Origin: Diplosphaera chodatii
Taxonomy: Eukaryota > Chlorophyta > Trebouxiophyceae > Prasiolales > Stichococcaceae
DNA length: 64,000 nt
Direction: 5' to 3'
Assembly (NCBI GenBank): GCA_032358165.1
Contig: JAALGY010000010.1
Coordinates: 496,001-560,000 of the forward strand
The notes beneath the pieces were generated by a model. It did not search any database. It had not been told where the DNA came from and saw only the letters and a list, made by a program, of their open reading frames with translations. The position numbers and the translations under genes are program-made. The first letter of the stretch is position 1. Each line of letters opens with the position of its first letter. Positions 12,346 to 23,494 of this stretch are shown here, one piece after another.

Positions 12346-12839
12346 AGCAGCATCTCAGGCTGGTTGCATGCAAGGCTCCTGGCAGATTGGACACTGTACA
12401 GCACAGCACACTCAAGGTGTATGAGTAAATTGGTCTGAGGCTTGCGCAGCAGGCCTGCCCATATGACCGGTTGCGCCGCACACGTCCAGAAGGCGGTCGC
12501 GTCTTGCAATGTGTTTTCACTACTCCGGAGCTTCTACAACTCCTAAGGACCACCATCGTGCATAGGTTGTGCCACAGCCGGTGGGTCATGTTGGATTGGT
12601 CCCCACCCTCCGATATCTATGCCATTGCATTGGTCAACTGAAACCCCGAAATCGCTGCAAGTACTCCTCATGATGTCATGAAACCACCTCAGCTGCTGCA
12701 CACAAGTCGAGACTGATGTCCTCCTGCAGGCTGCAACTACTTCTAGCGCCCTAGCCTCACAGCATGCCTCCCTCTGCTCAAATCCCTGCTTCTGCGCTTG
12801 CAGCATTTCTCCCGAGCCGCACTGCACATTTTTGCAGGC
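12346..12839. other. 3' flank of FabZ, no gene seen
   Basis: Between the foldback element and the FabZ stop. Short antisense frames only; probably the FabZ 3' UTR and spacer in this convergent WNK/FabZ interval. Confidence 0.5.
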
Positions 12840-13953
12840 TTATGACCCCATTGCAAGTGTGAGCTCAGCCTCGCATACAACATCAGGGCCGACGTACGCC
12901 TTCGCATTCAGCTTGACAATGCCAAAGCGCTTGTTGTACTTCGTGACGTCCACCCTCATCATCTGCATACAGTGCATCCAAGTGCATCCGGCGCTCTGCT
13001 ACAGTGATGCAGGAGCGCAAAGAAGAAAATCCAGGCAATGTGCAATGCAGCAGGTCAGCCTGCTCTCCTTGAAGTAAAGCGGCGATCTTCCTCCTGTTGG
13101 CCTATCTGACGGTGGCAACCAGCAGTGTGCTCACCAGTGTGTCGCCCGGCACCACGGGCTTCTTGAAGCGGCACTTCTCGATGCCGCCAAAGAAAAACTG
13201 GTCCTTTGACGGGCCCTCCGGATCCAGCATCACGATGCCGCCCAGCTGCGCCATGGCCTCCACTTGCAACACGCCTGCACTCCATACGGACCACCATATG
13301 ATGGTGAAACCAGCACCCACGCGCAGGCCGCCTGCAGCGCTGTCGTGTCCCTTCACAGCGGCATGCAAGCTGCATGCCCCTGCTCAGCACCTGGCATGAT
13401 GGCACGCTCTGGGAAGTGACCGGTGAAGAAGTTGTCGTTCATGGTGATGTTTTTGTAGCCGACAGCGTACTTCTGAAACTCGCACTCAACCACGCGGTCG
13501 ACTAGGAGGAACGGAAACCTGCATGCCAACGGCTTTCGGTTCATGGTCATCAATTTCATGTGCTTATGCGACCTAACTTCTGACATATGATGTGGGATCT
13601 GCCCGGATAAGTTGCTGTCAGCACTGTGATCTGACAGTGATCTGCAGCATCCAGTTGCATACAACCGGCCCTAGGCAAACGAACAACCACACCCACCTAT
13701 GTGGCAAGACCTTCTTAATGGCCTCGATATCCTTTAGGGCTGCGAAGCTGTTTCCGCTCCGCTCCAGTGGCAGGTCGGCTGCCGGGGCTGCCTCGGCCTC
13801 TGCACGCACAACAAACGGCTGCCGCGTGGAGGTGCTGCTCGCCTGCCGGTGGCTCAGCTGCCGGCTGGTGCGAAGGACCGCTGGGCAGCATGGCTGGCAT
13901 GTCAGCCTGCAAGCTGGGATGGCCGTGCGGCTGTGCATGCCCGCAGTTACCAT
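12840..13953 (-). CDS. FABZ: 3-hydroxyacyl-[acyl-carrier-protein] dehydratase FabZ, plastid
   Basis: Dehydrates 3-hydroxyacyl-ACP to trans-2-enoyl-ACP in the plastid type II fatty-acid synthase. ATG at 13953 gives a Ser/Thr/Arg-rich leader of about 50 residues that looks like a chloroplast transit peptide (ends near [11 protein letters not shown]). The mature hot-dog domain follows: [49 protein letters not shown] with the catalytic His of GHFP, then [16 protein letters not shown] with the catalytic Glu, [15 protein letters not shown], and a last exon (about 12960-12840) with [16 protein letters not shown] and [11 protein letters not shown]. The apparent stop at 13102 lies in an intron whose GTGAGC donor follows PGDTL; splicing restores the usual C-terminus. 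Length is normal for the family. It is divergent from the FKBP-TPR gene. Confidence 0.93.
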
Positions 13954-14503
13954 GATCGCTGCGTGATCGTTAGCACAGCACTGAGCCTCCACTAGAGATT
14001 CTCAGCTTCGTTACAAACGCAGATCGCGTGCGAATGGCTGTCTGACAGACGCGCATTCAGCGGTGCAGATCACAGCTCATGGCACGTGTGTGCTCTGGGT
14101 TTAGCGCTACTCGCTGGCTCTGCTGCGCTTTGCCGGCTGTCGTGACTGACAAGAAGAGGAACTTACATAATATTTGGCTGTCTTACTCAGCACGCAGCAA
14201 CAGATGTGCGTTTCACCGAGCCACTGGTTCATCATCTTGCATTTGGCAACTAAGCAACAAAGGCGCTAGTGCACGTCTTGTAGCATGCCCCTACAGTCTA
14301 GTACTGGCTCTTATTCACACTCTCAGCCTATCACCTGACAGCAGGGGCGTTGACACATCCTGTCGCGCATTTCCTGCGCACCTTATCAGGCAGCGCTATC
14401 AGCAAACACGCTGCAGGCTGGAGATTTATTTTGTGAGCTATCGTGTCCATACACATCAACAATTCGGCTTGATTCTGACACGTCACAGTGTCGGCATACA
14501 GCA
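13954..14503. promoter_or_regulatory. Divergent promoter region, FabZ / FKBP-TPR
   Basis: 550 bp between two opposite start codons (13953 minus, 14504 plus). It is more AT-rich than the flanking exons. No specific element was identified; it is assumed to hold both promoters and 5' UTRs. Confidence 0.5.
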
Positions 14504-17500
14504 ATGTCTGCAGCACTAGCTGAGTGGCTGGCCGAGCTGCGGACGCCGCTCGAGATCCCAGACTTTGAGCCTGAGATCGACGACAAAGATGCCAAGAAGG
14601 ATGCAGCGCTCAGGTAGCATACTGCCCACAGGCAGTCCCATGGTGACATTTCCCGAGCATAGCATGACTGCTAGTTCCTATCTGAAAGCTTTGTTCAACT
14701 CCCAGACACTTTGTAGGGAGCAGGACGCCATTGAGTCTGGCCTCATCAAGAAGGTCACTCTGCGCAAGAGCGACAGCGGTGTCATACCTGCTGACGGCGA
14801 CCTGGTGCGCAGCTGCCGGCTGCCCTGGAGACAAGGATGATCAAACACTAGCAGATGTGCTGCAAGCGGTATGTTTGGGATGAAACCCTTTGGATGATGT
14901 GGGCTTATCAGCGTGATCTGGCCCGGTGGCATGCCGGCAGGTGTACGTGCACTACAACGTGAAGACGGCAGACGGCACGCTGCTGCAGTCCACATGGCAG
15001 GCCGAGGGTGGCGCCGGGTTGCCGCTGCCATTCATCATCGGCAGCGGGCGCCGTGCACCCCGTGCCTGGGAGATCGCATTCCTGAGTGAGCAGGGGTTCA
15101 GACCACGGCTCTGACTGCAGACAAGCATCAGCATACAGGCAACTTCTCTTGTGCTGCCCTTGACGTTTGCACATGCTTGAGCCCATTGTGGGGGGGGACT
15201 GGCACAATTGCAAACAGCAGTGTGCACTGTGTAGCCTTCGGCTATATTCTGTTGCGGCGCAGTGGTAGTTTAACCCTGTCGTTCTGTGGCCCCAGACTCC
15301 AGGGTGGGCGAGCTGATGATGCTGTCGGTGCACCCGCGCTACGGCTTCCAGCACAAGGACTGCGGGCTGGCGCCGCCAAAGGACGCGCCCATCAACCAGG
15401 ACCTGCAGTTCACTCTGGAGCTGCTGCAGTGCTTCCCCAAGGCGCGCAAAGCAGGAGATGCATGCCGTCCATGGCGATGTCTGAAGTGTCAGCAGCAGCA
15501 GCACTTGCTGGTGCACCAGCACAGCGTACCTCATTAACGTTAACGTTAACATTGACGTTAATGTCAACCAAAAGAAAACTGGAGAACCGCATTCATGTGT
15601 CAACACAGGAGGATGTGTCGCTGGTGGGGCAGCACCCGGATATGTTCAAGCGCAGCATCAGCACGCAGGACGTGTGGGAGTCACCGCGGGCACCCTTTGA
15701 GGTGCAGTCCTCAGTGCTTGGCATGAGACTTGACAACCGACGGAGTGCTTGCATTTGCCTCAGCACCTTGCGACCTCCTGTTGAGGTTGCCATGCGTGTC
15801 TGGCCAGCCACATGGTCTGACACTAAGGCCTGCATGTGCGAGGTTGCATGCTCCTTGGTGTAGGTCGCAGTTTCGATCGAGGCGCGCTTGCCGGCCATGG
15901 ACGGCAGCCAATGCAGCACGCAGCCGTACTTCGAGACCCCAGACGGCCAGCCTCTGCGCTTCACCATGGGTGACACATCTGCACCTCCACCTGCATGCAA
16001 CAATGAGCCATGCGTCAACCTGCAGGCCCCCGACACATGCTTGCCTGTGTCCTGGTCATGCCCACCCGCAGTTAGCCTCCAGCTCCTGCTGTTGCAGCGC
16101 TCAATCCCTGAACCCCAGGAGCCCTGAAATATGCAGGCGCTGGGGCCGTGCCGGCGGTCGTCGAGGAGGGGCTCGAAGCGATGACGCGCGGCGAGCACGC
16201 GGTGATCAGCTGCACGCGTGCCGCGCGGCTGCGCCCGAAGGCAGCCTGGTGCCGTCGCCACCCGGCACCTCGGACCGTGTGGAGCTGGAGTTGCGCCTGG
16301 AGTCCATGACGCAGGTACATTCACACGCGAAACGTTGCAGCTCACGGTGTATGAGGGCCGGGTGCAGTTTGCGCTCGACGGTTCCTGTGCACTATAGAGG
16401 ATGGTAGGGATGGGCGTCAGGCGCTCAAGCAAGGCAGGCAACAGCATCACGGTGCAGGTGGATTGATGGTGTCGAGGAGACCTGAGATTTCAGGGAACCC
16501 CTGGTACACCAACACACTGAATGTCATTACATCAGGTGCGGGACATGACGGGGGATGGCAGCGTCGTCAAGCGGCGCATCAGGGACGGGCGCGGGGAGTT
16601 CCCCGTGGACTGCCCCATCGAGGACTCCTCCGTGCACGTGCACTACAGGTGGATCACTGGACTGCCGCCACCCGTCATCGGCCGTGCACTGGCAGCCAGG
16701 ACAGAGCTGTTCATGTCTGCATGCTGATTTGTGTGCGACACTATGCCGTGGGTGCGTAGCATGCATGCTGTGGGTGCAGGGTGATCGAGCCCGAGTCGGG
16801 CAGGACGCTGCTGGACACGCGCGGTCAGGATGGTGCTGCGCCGGCAGTGGAGTTCCAGACAGGCACGCCGCCTGCTTTCAATGCACACAAGAAGGCATCA
16901 ATGTGCTACCTTCCTCAGATGCGGCGACAACCAGGAGCGTGTAGCCCCATGTACAGATAGCAACAGGCTACCAATGGCTGGTGACCTGCCAGCTGCCTGG
17001 TGTTCGTCGATATGCAAAGTGTTTGCAAAAGGGAGCTGGGAATCAGCCAGCCAGTGCTGGCGCCCCAGACAGCAGTACACAGCCCTCCTCATCGAGCTCT
17101 GCAGCACTGCTCGCGCATCAGACAGCGTTCTGCCCCTCGCACAGGCATGGCAATAGTGCCGGAGGGCCTTGCTGGGTCAGCTGGCCCGTTGCGCTGGCAG
17201 CATGCATAGATGCCCCCCATCAGCGATTTCGGCGTGACTTGTGTGGCACAGCTTGCGCAGGCTCGCCTGTCATCCCTGCGCAGGCATGGCGATGGTGCCG
17301 GAGGGGCTGGACATGGCGGTGCGGCTTATGACGCCCGGGGAGGTGTCGACTGTGCGGGCCGCGCCCGGCTACGGGTACGACGGTCGCGCCGACCGGCCAG
17401 AGGTGTGAGCCCCCAGCGTCCCCAGCCTCCAGCAGGCGGTGTGGCGCTGGTGACCAGCGGCAGTGCCGGTGTTAGCTCGCAACACAGAACGACCTGGTGG

Positions 17501-18952
17501 CTGCACCTGCTCAGCCACAGCAGATGCAGCACATTTTGGACCATGCAGAGCTGGTGCTTGACCCTCGGCATGTGCCCGTGCAGGGGCTGGCAGAGGGGTC
17601 GCACGTTGAGTGGGAGGTGGAGCTGCTGGACTTCGAGCGGCAGGTGGACTCTGGGCACCCCACTGGAGTGGAATGCTATACAAGGCTGACCTGCGCCACT
17701 GCCAGCAAGACACTATCGTTTGAGCCATACACATCTACATGCCGCTGCTGCAGGCCCATGCGACGCAGCTCTCATCGGATGAGCTCATACGGCGTGGCAC
17801 GCTGCTCAAGAACCAGGGCAATGTGGTCTTCAAGCAGGTGGGTTTAGGGTTTAGGGTTTGCCGAGGTGGCCTATTGTCCCCTGAATGCATGAGCTACACA
17901 CGGCGCGCTTCGTCATGAGAGAACCGCTAGGCTGGCCCAGAAGAAGAAATTGCGACCTGTCACTGACACACGAGCCCCCCTGCTATTGAGCGCAGGGCAT
18001 GGTGGGGCATGCCGTGCAGAAGTGGCTGAAAGCGCTCAAACTGTTGAACCAGATCTTCGATGTCGGGGACATGGCGCAGCGAGAGGTGACAGAAACTTTG
18101 TGCGGATGGTTTCTGAACTGGCACAGTTGCACCCCAGCATGCAGTTGCTGTTGCAGTGCAACATGGAGCAGGGTGCATCGCCCGTCACTCTGTGCATTCC
18201 ACTTGCAGTTGCATTCCAGACCACAAACTAACCTCGTGATCACTGCACTGCGCAGGCGGTTGACAGCGCAAAGGCAAGCTGCATGATCAACCTTGCGCTG
18301 GCCTCGCAGCGGCAGGAGAAGTACACAGACGCTCTAGCATGGACAGAGAAAGCGCTCAGGTGCAGTGCGTTGCCACGTGGCTTGGGTGCTGCCTGCGCAG
18401 ACCCAAAAGCAGCTCCTGCAATACTGGAAGTCCTGGGCATCCTGCACTGTTGGCAAGGTCCATCTCTGCTGAGTGTTGAGTGCTCGACTTGCACATGCGG
18501 TATGCTCCCAGCAAACCCTGTTGTTATCTGTTGAGCAGAGAGGTGCCGGACCACCCCAAGGCGCTGTGGCGGCGGGCGGCGGTGCGCGCGTTCCTGGGCC
18601 AGCTGGACGCCGCCGAGGAGGACTACAGGCGCGCACACTGCTGGCAGCCCAGCTGACGCATTGGTGGCAGTTCCTCATGAAGCTCCTCAGATCCACCGAA
18701 ACTGCAACACGTGTGGCAGACCGTTTGACAGCCCGAGGCCCTGTCCAACCGACGGCACACTGGCACAACAAGAGATGTGCCACCAGCGTGCTGGAGGGGC
18801 AGCTTGCCGGTGTCTCATGTTGCAGGCGTGTGGCGGAGGTGGATCCGTCGCTGGCCGCCGATGTTGACAGGGAGCTGGCGCGGATGCGGCAGAAGGAAGC
18901 GGAAGCCGAGCGGCGGCAGAAGAAGCAGTGGAAGGGCGCATTCAGTCGGTAG
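14504..18952 (+). CDS. Multi-domain FKBP-type prolyl isomerase with TPR tail (ROF1/FKBP62-like)
   Basis: HSP90-type co-chaperone architecture. MSAALAEWLAELRTP begins the first exon. FKBP unit 1: AIESGLIKKVTLRKSDSG, VYVHYNVKTADGTLLQST, VGELMMLSVHPRYGFQ and QFTLELLQCFP (to about 15450). Unit 2: PDGQPLRFTMG, VPAVVEEGLEAMTRGEHAV and SDRVELELRLESM (about 15900-16310). Unit 3: VHVHYRVIEPESGRTLLDT, LDMAVRLMTPGEVST and HVEWEVELLDFERQ (about 16620-17640). TPR helices: ELIRRGTLLKNQGNVVFKQ, GHAVQKWLKALKLLNQIF, INLALASQRQEKYTDALAW and KALWRRAAVRAFLGQLDAAE, then a charged tail KQWKGAFSR ending at 18952. Three FKBP units plus TPR match the Arabidopsis ROF1 layout. A one-base frame break lies in unit 2 near 16235, and the intron before the last exon appears to use a GC donor. 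Isomerase activity of each unit cannot be judged here. Confidence 0.9.
15532..15576. repeat. TTAACG hexamer repeats with dyad symmetry, in an FKBP intron
   Basis: CATTAACGTTAACGTTAAC followed by a diverged inverted copy ending ACGTTAATG. About four hexamer units form an AT-rich palindromic island within otherwise GC-rich DNA. Confidence 0.6.
17839..17859 (+). repeat. TTTAGGG telomere-type repeats at an FKBP intron donor
   Basis: GGGTTTAGGGTTTAGGG and a further GTTT: almost three perfect TTTAGGG units starting directly at the GT donor after the NQGNVVFKQ exon. Confidence 0.8.
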
Positions 18953-19244
18953 CCACCAGCGACAGCAGTGTTTCTCTGTGGTGTACCATCAGATCTGCAC
19001 TCGTCAGCGGAATGGCCAGCTCGATTGAATGGTGATGAGCCGCCCTTCTGCCCAGCAAACCGCAGAACACTCTGCAGGTGGTGCTTGTCGGTGAGGCAGA
19101 TGTATGGTATATCTCATTTGGCTCTCAGTCATGAGACTCTGTTTTGCACCACTTGCAGACCTCAGATGCCGGAAACGCTGAAACGAAACACAACAACCCC
19201 CATCGATCCGTCGCCCACTCACTCACTCTTTTGACGTTTGGCTA

Positions 19245-22200
19245 TCAATGCTCTGGGGTGCCAGCACCGCTGTCTGTGTCGTGCAGCTTGAGGTGATCGA
19301 TGCCAAACTCTGCGTCATCCTCTGCTGAGCGCTCAAAATCTTCAGTCACCAGGCGCACATCCTCGGCAGGGTCTGCTGTCAGAGGTGCTATGAATGAGTT
19401 TGCCAATGGATCCCTGCACATTGTTGAGCTGTTATTGGTGAACCCTGGGGTAGCCTGTGCCTTTGATGTGCAAGTGCTGGTGTTCCACGTGCTGCAACAG
19501 GCCCAAGGGCACGAGGCAGTGCGTCAACACAGCGCTGTTGCTGCAGCTCACCTGATGATGACGGTCCAGGGCTCCTCTAGGGCTGCGAACTTTGCGAGGC
19601 GTGCAAAGAATTCGGTGTAGCGTGCCTTCTGCCCCGGATCGGCGCTGTCCCCCAGGCTGAAGCTGTGCATCCGCTTGAACGACTCCTGTAGCAGAATGCC
19701 AGCATTGCAGCTGCTGCGATGTCAGCCTCGAGTGACGGACGTGGTCGATGCGGGAAACCCAGATAATGTTGGCATGCCATGACATGTCAGCAAAGAGGCA
19801 CGTAGATGAGCACGGGTGTGACCAGGTCACGGAGAGTGTTGTGGGGATTTGAGGGGCATATGCTCAAGACCTGTAGACTCCGAGGTTGTGACAGCATTCG
19901 ACGGGGTACGTCTACAACACATCAGCACCTGCACGCTGGTGGCGAGGCCCTCCACGGTGGTGATCAGCCCGCCCAGCGACCCTGTAGTGATGTGCAGGTC
20001 CAGCTCCGGGATGGCCACCTCCGCCGTGTCCGACTTGATCACATCCCGGCTGAGGTCCGCCTGCTCCTTGACCTGCGCCAAGTGCACATGCTGGGTATCT
20101 TTGCATGAGCCCAGGGCCTTTGCGATGTGCTAAGTCATGCGTGACACAGGAGATGGTGAGATGACATGGCGTGCGGCCAATCAGCAGATCAGGTTTCCCC
20201 ACCCTGATTTTGTCGGGATTCAGACTGCATTGCAGCACCTGCAGTGCTGTACAAGCCTGTACACTGGAGCCTGGATATGCGGTGCAGACTGTATACTTGA
20301 CTGGCGTGAAGAGCAGGTACCTGCAGCGTGATCTGCAGCCCCTTCTCGCTGAAGCCACCGCCCGGCTTCAGCTCCGAGTCCCGGTAGCCGCACACATCGC
20401 AGGAGTTGGACATGATGATGACGTCCTTGAAGTGGGGGATGGACGTGGGGAACATGCGCGTGTGGCACTCTGCGCCGCACGCATAGCAATGCCCCGGCAG
20501 CTCCACCACCTGTGGAGCAACCAAGCGGGATGAAGGAGGCGTCTCCCCCGGGTCCAGTCAAGAGGCATGAACTCAGCATGCAAGGCGCCCCAAAAGGTAG
20601 CCTCATCTGTGCTCTGTCAGTGCATATTGGGCAGTCTGTCACTGTGCGCGCACACGGGCCTTGCCTCCTCAGGCACGTCGTCGGGGGCGATGTGGCTCAG
20701 CAGCCGGGCCGTAGCGGCGGCGTCGCCCTTGGCACGGATGCCGCCGCCGCCGAAGCGCTGCAGGGCAGGGGCCCCCAGCGGCACAGCACCCCGGTGGTGA
20801 ACTTCCCAGTCCTTGACATCCGCCCCCTCTGGCACCTGGAAACGCAGACGCAGCTGCATATTGCTTTGATGAACGAGCCCTGCAAGTACACTGATGAGCC
20901 CCCGCAATGACGACTGCCTAATTGTTGACCCTGCGCACTTTGCATCGTGCTGTGAGCAGTGCTAGTCAGCTGCCGTGTTGATTGGAACAGGGTATTGAAT
21001 AGTATTGACCAATGCTGACGGCCGCCCAAGGTCAGCCGCATGATTGTACAACAATGAGCCACTCGGCATGGACCTGCCCGAGGCCGGCTGCCACTGCGCT
21101 GCCGCCACCGTCGCGGCCGCCACTTACCGGGCCCTCAGGCTCAGCGCCAGCCGAGAGGCCCAGCGCCTCGGACTGCTGTGGCGTGCGCTCATAGGTAGTC
21201 AGCGTCAGCGAGTTGTCCTCAGCATCTCCCGGCTCAATGTGGCTACAGCCTGCCGGGTCATCTGCAGGACCACACAACCGCCTCATGATTGGTGATGTCA
21301 TGGTGGGTCCGGTGACTCCTGTGCGAGTTTCCGGAAAGGTGCTGGCATCCTCCAGGTTGCCAAAGCATGCCTCGACACTGTGCAGCTCACCCACGATCAG
21401 GCTGAAGTCGCGCTCTGCAGCGGCGCAGGCATCGAGCTGGTCCAGCACCGCCTCGATAGCGTCGGCGGTGGCGGCGTCCACTTTGCGCCGCTCGTCCTGC
21501 AGTTCCCTGGATATGACAGGATGGTAGTTGCCTGGGTGTGATGTGGGGGTTGAGCGGTATGTCTGCAGACTCCGCGCTGTGCCACTTGTACCATCATGCA
21601 CAGGCTAGGTACACCAATGGGTGAGCGCAATGCCATGGGTAGCATCTCACGCACAGGCGCAGGCGCAGGGCGAGTATATCAGATGCCAACGACATGGGCG
21701 TCTGCAAAGGACACCAGAAACACCTGAGGCCGGTGGAGGCGTCCGTCAGCAGGCCCTCCACGGTGGTGATGACGCCTCTCTGTGTGCCGGGCGGGATCTC
21801 GAACTGCAGCTCTGGCACGGTGACGGTCGTGGTGTTGGACTTCACCACCTGCCGCCGCAGTAAGTCGGCTCGTCCCTTTGCGACCTGCACGGCGAGTCCA
21901 CACCATGTGCAGATGCGTGGCATTGCAATGGAGGGGCTGGCCAGACGCATCGCAACTGCATTTTGCATGTGTCATCTTGCAAGGAGGCCACACACCTGCA
22001 GGGTGTGGCGTGTACCGTGCTCGCTGAAGGCCCCCGCAAATTGCACCTCGCTGTTTCTGCACCATGCAGCACCAATAATTCTGAGCTGCGGGTTGCTGTG
22101 CAACAGCTGATCGAACGGGCATACCCACCAACTTACATATTGGTTCGGACTAGATGACGCTGCACACCTGAAGCCGCATTCTGGGCACTCGAAGGAGGCG

Positions 22201-22605
22201 ATCAGCAGCTCTCGGAAGTGTGGGATGTCCACCGCAGCATGGTGGTTGTGCCCTGCAGATCATAACACGGAGGTCATCAGAGTCGTGCATGCTCCTCATA
22301 CAGCAATGCGATGTCGTGGATGAAGAAGGTACTGCACGAATGCTGCCCCTCATAGCATCTGCATGCTGCATGGCATACGGCATGACCATTGCGGTGGCTG
22401 AGCCCCTCAGCGGCTCCAAAACAAATAATGCTCAGTCGCAGCAACGTCACATGCCGCAATCTAGACTCACGGTCTCGTGGCAGCGCATGCACAGCGACTG
22501 CAGCTTGAGTGGCTCTGAGTCCCCATCAGCGGTGTTGAGGTGAATGGCAGGTGCAGCTTGCGCCTGCTCCTGGTCTGACACCGTTACACGCTCCGCAACT
22601 GCCAT
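19245..22605 (-). CDS. ZPR1: ZPR1 zinc-finger protein
   Basis: Dual-domain protein that binds receptors and eEF1A in other eukaryotes and acts as an eEF1A folding chaperone. ATG at 22605 (MAVAERVTVSDQEQ). First half: SLCMRCHET-GTTTMLR, VDIPHFRELLIASFECPECG (C4 finger 1), NSEVQFAGAFSEHGTRHTLQ, DLLRRQVVKSNTTTVTVPEL, GVITTVEGLL, ADAIEAVLDQLDACAAA and SLTLTTYERTPQQSEALGL. Second half repeats the pattern: CYACGAECHTRMF, IPHFKDVIIMSNSCDVCGYR (finger 2), SELKPGGGFSEKGLQITLQ, DLSRDVIKSDTAEVAIPELD, GGLITTVEGLATSV, KRMHSFSLGDSADPGQKA, EEPWTVII and ANSFIAPL, then an acidic tail to the stop at 19245. Gene order and motif spacing are canonical. A one-base frame break near 22233, between TTTMLR and VDIPHF, would disrupt finger 1 if real. 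It is divergent from the ARM-like gene. Confidence 0.93.
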
Positions 22606-23494
22606 GCTTCCTGCCTTGGCCCTCAACGGATGCGAACTGAGGTCAAACTCGCCCCTCTTTTGCAGCCCAGAAGGCTGGAGTGGCTGCTTACTGGATGCAC
22701 ATGTGCACAGTGATGTGCTCACACCAAGGTGCGCGTGTGTACATACGATGCACTCGGTTGCTTCTCGTTGCAGTTTGATTGGCGTTGCAACCGCGATTGG
22801 GCGCCATGATCGAATAATGAATTTGATGAACTCCATGGGCAGCCGTCATGCCTCGTCAGATGTACTGCGCAAGTGTACGAGCAGCACAGCCTGTGCGCCC
22901 CGGCACGAACGCCAATCACCGCGTCTGCATGTTTTCGTCTGACGCAGTCATCATACGCTATGTCGCTTGTGTTACTAGTCTGGCCCGGCGGGACATAACC
23001 GCGAAGCTTGGTCAACAGCCCGCTGTTTGGCAAACCTAGCTGCACTACACGGGCGAAGCACCCCGAAGGTAGACCCATTCCACGACCAGAAGCGCCGTAT
23101 GGATCTGAAGATATCTTCTTTCCTTCACAATGCATTGATCCAGCAGCAAGGATCGCAGACGCCCTCCTGCAACTCCTCACCCAACGTGCAGCAGACTACC
23201 TGACACGGTGACGGTCTGGCTCGCGTTGCTCGACGAAAGTGATAGAGGCAATTATGGGCTGAAGAAAACTCTGAGGCATCCGCACGCCCTTTTGCTGGCC
23301 TCCGCGGCAGACGGCGAAGACGGCAGAGCTGTATGTGCACGGGCTGTCGTGATGCAGTAATCTTGCTGAGAGCTTTTGACTGATGCATGCAGGAGACACC
23401 TCGTCAAGCGATCCTAGTAATTGCAACATCAGCAAGGAGGAGGAGAGCGTGAACAGGAGGACTGTGCACCAGAGCGCGCACGAGGCGGAGCCCA
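22606..23494. promoter_or_regulatory. Divergent promoter region, ZPR1 / ARM-like gene
   Basis: 889 bp between opposite starts. It contains only short open frames without family resemblance; an upstream ATG at 23383 is out of frame with the chosen start. No recognisable element was found. Confidence 0.45.

Noticed and set aside
11630..12589. Minus-strand open frame of 319 codons
   Set aside because: It runs through both arms of the foldback repeat, has no family motif and no splice-consistent neighbours; the openness comes from GC bias.
13055..13405. FabZ read as truncated at 13102
   Set aside because: A GTGAGC donor after PGDTL and a downstream exon with [15 protein letters not shown] restore the complete enzyme.
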